Source of the DNA: an uncultured Flavobacteriales bacterium
GTDB lineage: Bacteria > Bacteroidota > Bacteroidia > Flavobacteriales_E > Vicingaceae
DNA length: 42,725 nt
Direction: 5' to 3'
Assembly (NCBI GenBank): GCA_905479325.1
Contig: CAJQLW010000043.1
Coordinates: 1 to 42,725 of the forward strand
Position numbers and translations under genes: made by a program. Under the pieces are notes generated by a model that was not told where the DNA came from, made no database searches, and was given only the letters and a program-made list of their open reading frames with translations. Below, piece after piece: positions 36,701 to 42,725 of the stretch (position 1 is its first letter; each line of letters begins with the position of its first letter).

Positions 36701-37823
36701 AATCGATCTACATATTGTCGCCTTTAATGTTCCACTTCCTGCTGACTACGGAGGGGTAATTGATGTTTTCTATAAACTGAAAGCGCTGTCAAGTTTAGGT
36801 GTAAAGATAGCATTGCATTGCTTCGACTACGGCAGAGGGGAGCAACATGAGTTAACCAAATTTGCTGCAGAGGTGCACTACTATCCAAGAGAGGTAAGTA
36901 AAGTGTATGCGCTATTCTCGTCACCATTCACGGTAAAAAGTAGACATGGTAAAGAGTTGCTAACTCGCCTTGCAGCTGATGAGGCTCCAATTCTATTTGA
37001 AAGTTTGCAATCCTGTTTATACCTTGATCATGAAAGTTTGGCCTTCAAGAAAAAGTATGTAAGGGCGCACAATGTAGAGCATCATTATTACCGTAGCTTA
37101 GCGAATTACGAAAGTGCAGGAATCCGAAAAGCATATTATTTAAAGGAGGCACATGCTTTAGAAAAGTTTGAATCGATTTTAAGTCACGCTGAGGCAGTTT
37201 TTCCGATTTCAGAGAAAGACACAGCATATTTTGAAAACCTAAAGTTGAAAACACATTACTTGCCGGCATTTTATCACGATATGAAGCAAGTTGAGAAAGT
37301 AGGTCAAGAGATAAAAAATGTAGCATTGTATCATGGGAATTTACAAGTAGAGGAGAATGTTGAAGCCGTCCTTTTTTTGTTGGAGGTTTTTAAAGAATTA
37401 CCGTATCAGTTGATTGTTGCAGGTGCTAAACCTGGCATGTCAGTAACGCGTGTATCGCAGCATATGAAGAATGTTACTCTTGTAGAGAGTCCGAGTGATG
37501 AGGTAATGTTTGAGCTGATTCAAACTTCAAAGTTGAATTGTTTGCCCACCTTTCAGTCAACGGGGATTAAGCTAAAGTTATTACACGCGCTAACCTCTGG
37601 CAATGAGCTATTAGTAAACAGTGCCATGGTAGACGGTACCGGATTAGCTGGGTATTGTCAACTTGCGGAAAGTCAAAGTGAGTGGCGTGCAAAAATCACG
37701 GAAGTGATGGAGCACGACTTGGCAAGAAAACAAATAGAGCAAAGACAAAAGGTAGTGGCTGACCTATTCGACAATCATAAAAATGCTACGCGGTTGGCGG
37801 AATGGTTGGGGCTGGCTCAGTAA
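36693..37823 (+). CDS. Glycosyltransferase, GT-B fold (second of a pair)
   Basis: A 376-residue protein with the Bacteroidota glycosyltransferase start FNVPLPADYGGVIDVFYKLK, a VRAHNVEHHYYRSLA block in the acceptor domain, and a C-terminal GT-B domain (VALYHGNLQVEENVEAVLFL; LIVAGAKPG; CLPTFQSTGIKLKLLHAL). Its substrate is unknown. The start is the TTG at 36693, eight bases inside the previous gene; no ATG lies in frame nearby. The 3' end overlaps the convergent ftsE by 38 bases. It is likely co-translated with its neighbour for surface polysaccharide or protein O-glycan synthesis. Confidence 0.82.
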   Translation: MSKIDLHIVAFNVPLPADYGGVIDVFYKLKALSSLGVKIALHCFDYGRGEQHELTKFAAEVHYYPREVSKVYALFSSPFTVKSRHGKELLTRLAADEAPILFESLQSCLYLDHESLAFKKKYVRAHNVEHHYYRSLANYESAGIRKAYYLKEAHALEKFESILSHAEAVFPISEKDTAYFENLKLKTHYLPAFYHDMKQVEKVGQEIKNVALYHGNLQVEENVEAVLFLLEVFKELPYQLIVAGAKPGMSVTRVSQHMKNVTLVESPSDEVMFELIQTSKLNCLPTFQSTGIKLKLLHALTSGNELLVNSAMVDGTGLAGYCQLAESQSEWRAKITEVMEHDLARKQIEQRQKVVADLFDNHKNATRLAEWLGLAQ

Positions 37824-38481
37824 TGGTTTCGTTTTCAAATTGCAATATTCTACCAGGGAATTTTCTCATTAAATCATAATCGTGAGAAGCAATTAAAACA
37901 GCTTTGTTGTTCTGACTAATTGAAACCAACAGGTTCATTATTTCAAGAGAGGTCTCAGGATCTAAATTCCCAGTTGGCTCATCTGCTAAAATAATTTCAG
38001 GATCATTCAATAAGGCTCTTGCTATTGCTACTCTTTGTTGCTCTCCACCAGAGAGTTCATGAGGCATTTTAAACCCTTTGTTTCCTAGTCCTACTTTTTC
38101 TAAAACAACTTGAATTCCTTCTTCAATTTCTTTTTTGTTTTTCCAACCTGTGGCCTTCATTACAAACTTCAGGTTGTTGTTCACTGTTCGGTCAGAAAGT
38201 AGCTGAAAGTCTTGAAAAACAATTCCTATTTTTCTTCTCAAAAATGGTATTTTTTTTCGTGTCAACTTTTTTAAGTCTTGGCCCGCAACTATGGCTTCGC
38301 CTTCCTGCAGTTTTAGTTCTCCGTAAAGGGTTTTTAAGAAACTACTTTTTCCTGAGCCGTTTTTCCCTACCAGGTACACCAGTTCTCCTTTCTCAATTCT
38401 TAACCCAAGGTTAGAAAGCACCAAGTGTTTTTGTTGAAAAACATTTACACTGTTCAATTCAATAATGGCGGTTCCAGGCAT
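37786..38481 (-). CDS. ftsE: Cell division ATP-binding protein FtsE
   Basis: FtsE is the ATPase that, with FtsX, controls peptidoglycan hydrolases at the division site. The 231-residue product has Walker A GKNGSGKS (39-46), [19 protein letters not shown] and [15 protein letters not shown], and a Q-loop [17 protein letters not shown] typical of FtsE rather than LolD. ftsX is not adjacent here. The last 38 bases overlap the end of the convergent glycosyltransferase gene. A -7 box lies at 38499-38506. Confidence 0.85.
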   Translation of the reverse strand: MPGTAIIELNSVNVFQQKHLVLSNLGLRIEKGELVYLVGKNGSGKSSFLKTLYGELKLQEGEAIVAGQDLKKLTRKKIPFLRRKIGIVFQDFQLLSDRTVNNNLKFVMKATGWKNKKEIEEGIQVVLEKVGLGNKGFKMPHELSGGEQQRVAIARALLNDPEIILADEPTGNLDPETSLEIMNLLVSISQNNKAVLIASHDYDLMRKFPGRILQFENETITEPAPTIPPTA

Positions 38482-38498
38482 GATTATTCTGTTTCAAA

Positions 38499-38506
38499 CA
38501 AAGATA
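38499..38506 (-). promoter_or_regulatory. -7 promoter box for ftsE
   Basis: The minus strand reads TATCTTTG, an exact TAnnTTTG match, 17 bases before the ftsE ATG. Confidence 0.5.
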
Positions 38507-38522
38507 TAAATTTAACGGGGAC

Positions 38523-38570
38523 AAGAGAATTATCGCTCTAAAAATTACTTGATTTAGAGACAATTCTTTT
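38523..38570 (+). terminator. Two-part hairpin upstream of the TPR gene
   Basis: CTCTAAA (38536-38542) pairs with TTTAGAG (38553-38559), and AAGAGAATT (38523-38531) pairs with AATTCTTTT (38562-38570) with one wobble, around a small internal loop. It ends in T4. It could stop the glycosyltransferase transcript after it crosses antisense ftsE. It lies upstream of the likely TPR-gene promoter, so it is not that gene's leader. Confidence 0.4.
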
Positions 38571-38627
38571 AACAAAAATACGTTGAAAACTTAGGCGAAT
38601 TCTACGATTGCTCAGAAGCTATTGCGT

Positions 38628-38635
38628 TATCTTTA
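38628..38635 (+). promoter_or_regulatory. Possible -7 box for the TPR-barrel operon
   Basis: TATCTTTA matches TAnnTTTG except for the last base. Its position after 38608 argues against a start codon there and for the ATG at 38695, leaving a leader of about 55 bases. Confidence 0.35.
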
Positions 38636-38694
38636 GTTGTTCTATCACCCTTCATGATGAAGAATATTATTTTGTAAAAAATCAACTGAATCCT

Positions 38695-41600
38695 ATGGTC
38701 TTATTTCAGCGACTAAGTCTTGCGCTTTTTGTACTCATTGGTTGTTTGAACCTTCATGCTCAGCAGAGTTTGGTGTTTACAGCAGCAAATCCAGATTTTA
38801 GAAATGCAATGGATTTGTACCATAAAGAAAAGTTTGTTCCTGCTCAGCAGCACTTTCAAAAGGCAATTGAAAGCATTAGCGATGTGCATTCGGAAATAAG
38901 AATTGATGCCGAATATTACGCTGCGTTGTGCGCGGTTGAAATGTTTCATGCCAATGCAGAGCCAATGTTGAAGAAATTTATAGAGGATCACCCTGAGAGT
39001 CCTCATCTTGTTTCAGCTTATTTTAATTTGGCAAAATTTCAGTTTAGAAAACGAAAGTGGGAGGATGTAATTGATTATTTGACAGAAATTGACCCACTAG
39101 ATTTGAGTCAAAAGGAGCGAGATGAGTATTACTTTAAAAAAGGCTATGCGTATTTCCAAATTGATGAGTTTGATCAAGCTGCCAAGGCGTTCTATGAAAT
39201 AAAAGATACGGACAACTTGTACGTTGCTGCGGCCCGGTACTATTATGCGCACATTTCGTATCAAAACAAAAAGTACCAAACTGCTTCAGAAAACTTTAGT
39301 AGACTTGAAAACGACCCTCAACTTGGCTCGATTGTTCCGTATTATTTGACTCAAATTTATTATTTGCAAGGAAAGTATGAGCAGTTGTTAAGTTATGCGC
39401 CGGCTGTTTTAGACTCTGCACCACCCAAAAAGGAAGATGAAATTCGAAAGTTGATTGGAGATGCTTATTACAAAACTGGTCAGTTTGAGAAAGCCTTGCC
39501 GAACCTAGAAGAATATTTGAAAAGAAACCAAGGTACCAAAGATGATTTTTACCAATTGGGCTATGCTTATTTTCAAACCAAAAACTATGAGCAATCCATA
39601 AAGTCGTTTCAAAAATCAATTGGTAAAAACGACTCCATAGACCAGTCAGCGTACTACCATATTGGTCAGGCAAATATTTATGGCGACAATAAAAGGTCGG
39701 CGAAAACGGCGTTTAAAAATGCGTATCAGTTAAAGGTCGATCCAGAATTAACTGAAGAAGCGTTATTTAATTACGCAAAAACGGCTTATGAGCTGAGCTA
39801 TCATCCATACGATGATGCTATTGGTGCATTTGAAGAGTACATCAACACTTATCCAAATTCAACCAAAATAAATGATGCGTATGAATACTTAGTAGGGGTT
39901 TATTACACTACTAAAAATTACGAAGAGGCTTTAAAATCGATTGATCAGATAAAGCGGCAAGATATAAAATTACTGAAGGCGAAACAGCGAATTGCTTATT
40001 TTCGAGGAGTAGAATTGTTTCAAGAAAAAGACTATTTTGAAGCAGTCTATAAATTTCAAATTTCCTTGAAAAACAATTACGAACCAAAGTTAAAGGCTTC
40101 CTCTTTGTTTTGGATGGCGGAGAGTTTTTTCCGTATTGGAGATTATGACAATGCAGACAATTACTATTCTGACTTTTTGGCGAGCGCTGGTGCAAGAAGT
40201 TTAGATTTTTACGAGAGAGGTTATTACAACATCGCTTACACACATTACGAGCGGAAAACATACAGCACTGCTATTTTTTGGTTTAAAGAATATATTGACA
40301 ATGTAAATGCTGAAAATCAAGGTTTGATCAATGATGCTTATTTGAGAATAGGGGATAGCTATTTCATTCAAAAAGATTATTCAAACGCCATAAAAAATTA
40401 CGAAGAAGCAGCCAATGTTTCAATTGCAAACGAAGATTATGCCTTGTTTCAGGCAGCGGTTTCGTATGGCGTTTTGGGAGAGTATGCTAAAAAGTCTAAA
40501 AAATTAAACACGCTTTTAAAGGAGCAGAAAGGTTCCATTTATTTTGACGATGCACTGTTTGAATTAGGCAGAACTGAACTTGTTTTGGGAAGAGAGGCTG
40601 AAGCACTTTCCTATTACAACCAACTGATTAACGAATTTCCAAACAGCGATTATTTGGCAGGTGCATATCTAAAAACGGGACTGATTCATTACAATAGAAA
40701 AGAAGATGAAATGGCTTTAACCGCTTTTGACGAGGTCATCAAAAAATACCCAGGAAGCAATGAAGCCAAACAAGCACTTGGAAAGATTAAGAAAATATAC
40801 ATTGACAAAGGAGATGCTAGCGCTTTTCAGAATTACATGAATGGAGTTCCTTTTGCTGACATTAGTAAAAATGAATTAGACTCAACAACCTACGTAATTG
40901 CAGAAAATGCTTACTTGGAAGGGAATTGCGATAAAGCAGTGAGAGATTTCTCGAATTACATTCAACGATATAAAAATGGGCTGTTTAGCTTAAACGCTCA
41001 TTATTACCGAGCAGACTGCGAGTTGAAAGGAGAATTTTATGAAGAGGCGGCAAAGGATTTTGAATTTGTTGTGGCACAAGCAAGAAACAAATTCACAGAA
41101 AAATCATTGTTGAATTTGGGAGGCATCTATAGAAAATTAAACAAAAACGATCAAGCTATTGTGGCTTATGAGCAACTCGAGAGCACTGCGAATAGAAAAG
41201 AAAATGTTCGTTACGCAGTAATTAATTTGATGCAGTTGTATTTTGATAAGCAGGATTTTGAAAAAGCTTCCGGGTATGCTAATTTCGTTTTAAATGATGA
41301 AGGTTTAATGGATTATAACTTGTGGCAGCAAGCAAAACTTACACTTGCAAAAACCGCGTTTGAAAAGGAAATGTACGATGAGGCAATGACTCATTTGGAT
41401 ACGCTTTCTCTAGCAAAAGACAAGGTAGGTGCAGAAACGAAATATTTATTGGCGCAATGTTATCATTTTAAAGGTGAGTACGGTAAGAGTGATACTACTA
41501 TTTATCGTTTGGTTGATCAAGTTCCTTCTTTTCCGTATTGGATTGCAAAAGGATTTATTTTACTAGCCGATAACTTTATTGCAGTAGAAGATTTTTACAA

Positions 41601-41835
41601 TGCACGCGTAACCTATCAAAGTGTGATTGACAATGCAGACAATACTGAATTAGTAGATATTGCAAAAGAGAAGCTTCGAATGTTAAATGAATCGCAAGAG
41701 AAAGAGGCGGAAACGAAGGATGCACCATTGGAGATAGAATTCTCAACGGGCAACGAGAATGAGGACAAACTCTTTGAACCCGATTCGGTCACCAACAAAC
41801 CAGCTAAAGTAGAGGAGGTAAAAGATGAAAAATAG
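38695..41835 (+). CDS. Large tetratricopeptide-repeat periplasmic protein
   Basis: A 1046-residue exported protein made almost entirely of TPR units. A signal peptide (MVLFQRLSLALFVLIGCLNL then HAQQ) precedes repeated helix pairs with the TPR pattern (A-x-x-Y-x-x-G-x-x-Y / A-x-x-x-F). Examples are AYFQIDEFDQAAKAFYEI, AYYKTGQFEKALPNLEEYL, SYFIQKDYSNAIKNYEEA and YYRADCELKGEFYEEAAKDF. The last about 40 residues are acidic and low-complexity (NENEDKLFEPDS). Such solenoids are protein-binding scaffolds, and partners are unknown. The frame is open to 38608, but the signal peptide and the promoter-like box favour this ATG. It overlaps the following barrel gene by 11 bases. It may be lipid-modified or soluble in the periplasm, as the signal cleavage site lacks a clear lipobox. 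Confidence 0.85.
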   Translation: MVLFQRLSLALFVLIGCLNLHAQQSLVFTAANPDFRNAMDLYHKEKFVPAQQHFQKAIESISDVHSEIRIDAEYYAALCAVEMFHANAEPMLKKFIEDHPESPHLVSAYFNLAKFQFRKRKWEDVIDYLTEIDPLDLSQKERDEYYFKKGYAYFQIDEFDQAAKAFYEIKDTDNLYVAAARYYYAHISYQNKKYQTASENFSRLENDPQLGSIVPYYLTQIYYLQGKYEQLLSYAPAVLDSAPPKKEDEIRKLIGDAYYKTGQFEKALPNLEEYLKRNQGTKDDFYQLGYAYFQTKNYEQSIKSFQKSIGKNDSIDQSAYYHIGQANIYGDNKRSAKTAFKNAYQLKVDPELTEEALFNYAKTAYELSYHPYDDAIGAFEEYINTYPNSTKINDAYEYLVGVYYTTKNYEEALKSIDQIKRQDIKLLKAKQRIAYFRGVELFQEKDYFEAVYKFQISLKNNYEPKLKASSLFWMAESFFRIGDYDNADNYYSDFLASAGARSLDFYERGYYNIAYTHYERKTYSTAIFWFKEYIDNVNAENQGLINDAYLRIGDSYFIQKDYSNAIKNYEEAANVSIANEDYALFQAAVSYGVLGEYAKKSKKLNTLLKEQKGSIYFDDALFELGRTELVLGREAEALSYYNQLINEFPNSDYLAGAYLKTGLIHYNRKEDEMALTAFDEVIKKYPGSNEAKQALGKIKKIYIDKGDASAFQNYMNGVPFADISKNELDSTTYVIAENAYLEGNCDKAVRDFSNYIQRYKNGLFSLNAHYYRADCELKGEFYEEAAKDFEFVVAQARNKFTEKSLLNLGGIYRKLNKNDQAIVAYEQLESTANRKENVRYAVINLMQLYFDKQDFEKASGYANFVLNDEGLMDYNLWQQAKLTLAKTAFEKEMYDEAMTHLDTLSLAKDKVGAETKYLLAQCYHFKGEYGKSDTTIYRLVDQVPSFPYWIAKGFILLADNFIAVEDFYNARVTYQSVIDNADNTELVDIAKEKLRMLNESQEKEAETKDAPLEIEFSTGNENEDKLFEPDSVTNKPAKVEEVKDEK

Positions 41836-42725
41836 AATTTTAACGGCAGCCGTGTTCTGCTTTATTACCAACTTCGGTTTTGCACAAAAAGAACTTTCGC
41901 CAGACACGTTTAAAGTGGTGAAAGAATATCAGCCCACCCTAATTGATGCAAACAAGATTGATTTTGAGCCTGTGCTCGACGATGACTTGAAAATTCAATT
42001 GGACCTAAAGTATTCGTTCATCAACAAACAACTTCCTGTTAGTTTTCAGGTGGAACGTATTGAGCCTGCAAAAATTAAGGGCGAACCTTTGGTTAAATTG
42101 TACAATGGTTATGCTCGTTTGGGAGTAGGTAATGCTTTGCTTCCTTTCGGAGAGGTGTATTACAATAATTCAAGATCGAAGGAATTCAGTATTGGAGGAC
42201 ACGCGCGTTATTTTAACATGGGCGAAGTAAACAACATAGAAGGGATACAAAACCAAGACTTGCATGTTGAACTTTTTGGTCAGCGCTTTTGGAAAAGAAA
42301 CACCTTAAGTTCTCAAGTTTCATTCGATCGCCAAGACTTCAACTACTATGGTTATTACAATTTGAGCAATCCGAATAGCAGAGTGGAGCTGCCGAAGACT
42401 GATTTGGAGCAGTATTACAACAGAGTGGCAGCTCAAGTGGCCTTAAAAACGACCAAGCAAGATTCCTTTAACTTGCGTCATTCTGGAGATATTCGGTATG
42501 AGTTAACCACGAATGCGATGAATCATCAAGAGCATAACGTGGTGTTAAACGCCAATTTGAGTCAATTTAAAAACTCCGAGCTGTACAACCTAGACATTAT
42601 GGTCGATTACAATCAGTATCAATTCAATCAAAATAGCACCATAATTGGTTTAAAACCGCAGGTAAGTGCCATTGGTGAGAAATTTAGAATTAATGCGGGC
42701 CTTGGTGTTTTTATTGATGCCGATA
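41825..42725 (+). CDS. Outer-membrane beta-barrel protein, 3' end beyond the window
   Basis: An open frame starts at the ATG at 41825, inside the end of the TPR gene (11-base overlap), and is still open at the window edge: 300 residues visible. It has a signal peptide (MKNRILTAAVFCFITNFGFA then Q), then a short periplasmic region (PDTFKVVKEYQPTLIDANKI), then a long series of amphipathic aromatic strands (GYARLGVGNALLPFGEVYY; RYFNMGEVNNIEG; LSSQVSFDRQDFNYYGYYN). This fits a large outer-membrane barrel of the TonB-dependent-receptor-like kind, but no plug domain is visible in this part. Function is unknown. Coupling with the TPR gene suggests the two work as a unit. Confidence 0.75.
   Translation, partial: MKNRILTAAVFCFITNFGFAQKELSPDTFKVVKEYQPTLIDANKIDFEPVLDDDLKIQLDLKYSFINKQLPVSFQVERIEPAKIKGEPLVKLYNGYARLGVGNALLPFGEVYYNNSRSKEFSIGGHARYFNMGEVNNIEGIQNQDLHVELFGQRFWKRNTLSSQVSFDRQDFNYYGYYNLSNPNSRVELPKTDLEQYYNRVAAQVALKTTKQDSFNLRHSGDIRYELTTNAMNHQEHNVVLNANLSQFKNSELYNLDIMVDYNQYQFNQNSTIIGLKPQVSAIGEKFRINAGLGVFIDAD

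Noticed and set aside
38608..38694. Earlier ATG for the TPR gene at 38608
   Set aside because: It would put 29 non-signal residues before an obvious signal peptide, and a promoter-like box at 38628-38635 lies downstream of it.
39296..40261. Open frames antisense to the TPR gene (125 and 116 codons)
   Set aside because: They lie inside a clear TPR coding sequence. Their products are cysteine/serine/asparagine-rich without any domain pattern.

Overview
The window looks like chromosomal DNA of a low-GC member of the Bacteroidota, most likely Flavobacteriales (a Crocinitomicaceae/Fluviicola-like lineage is a guess). The reasons are: gliding/type IX secretion (T9SS) genes (gldM, gldN, a PorV/PorQ-family barrel, and a secreted nuclease with a T9SS C-terminal sorting domain), a DUF5686 outer-membrane protein, many Bacteroidota-type -7 boxes (TAnnTTTG) ahead of genes, and the near absence of Shine-Dalgarno sequences. 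I see no prophage, CRISPR array, rRNA, tRNA or intact insertion sequence. Most of the window is envelope and housekeeping genes.

Layout. 1-1919: a 5'-truncated gldM followed by gldN and a strong terminator. 1979-3274: a MATE transporter. 3269-8086: a small alpha/beta hydrolase divergent from an ABC-F ATPase, which meets recQ tail to tail. 8184-13269: kdsD (Kdo precursor synthesis), tatC, a DUF5686 outer-membrane protein and lptB (LPS export). 13315-14276 (minus): pssA-purS. 14457-16531: a PorV2-like barrel, a possible gene remnant and an orphan secreted barrel. 16602-18251 (minus): a T9SS-secreted endonuclease I. 18313-22644: lnt, lpdA, hemH. 22774-24291: a tiny membrane protein, an LpxL-like acyltransferase and a GreA/B-like protein. 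24343-27639: pabB-tilS-yhhQ in overlapping order. 27776-30241: a DsbD with two N-terminal domains. 30359-31783: an orphan membrane protein, a palindromic repeat element and a porin-like barrel. 32172-35505: a lipoprotein-type katG divergent from oxyR. 35612-37823: two glycosyltransferases. 37786-38481 (minus): ftsE. 38695-42725: a large TPR protein translationally coupled to an outer-membrane barrel that runs off the right edge.

How they fit together. Several blocks serve the cell envelope: Kdo precursor (kdsD), lipid A-type acylation, LPS export (lptB), phosphatidylserine synthesis (pssA), lipoprotein maturation (lnt), Tat and T9SS export, and periplasmic thiol redox (dsbD). The exported KatG under a neighbouring OxyR, and the secreted nuclease, are envelope or extracellular functions that depend on that machinery.

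The items most worth a second look are the broken gldM at the left edge, the lipoprotein KatG, the interleaved inverted repeats at 30950-31092, the TPR-barrel pair, the DUF5686-lptB pair, and a set of promoters so close to the start codon that the mRNAs could be leaderless. I found no convincing wholly new multi-gene system. The TPR-barrel and DUF5686-lptB pairs are the best candidates for undescribed function.
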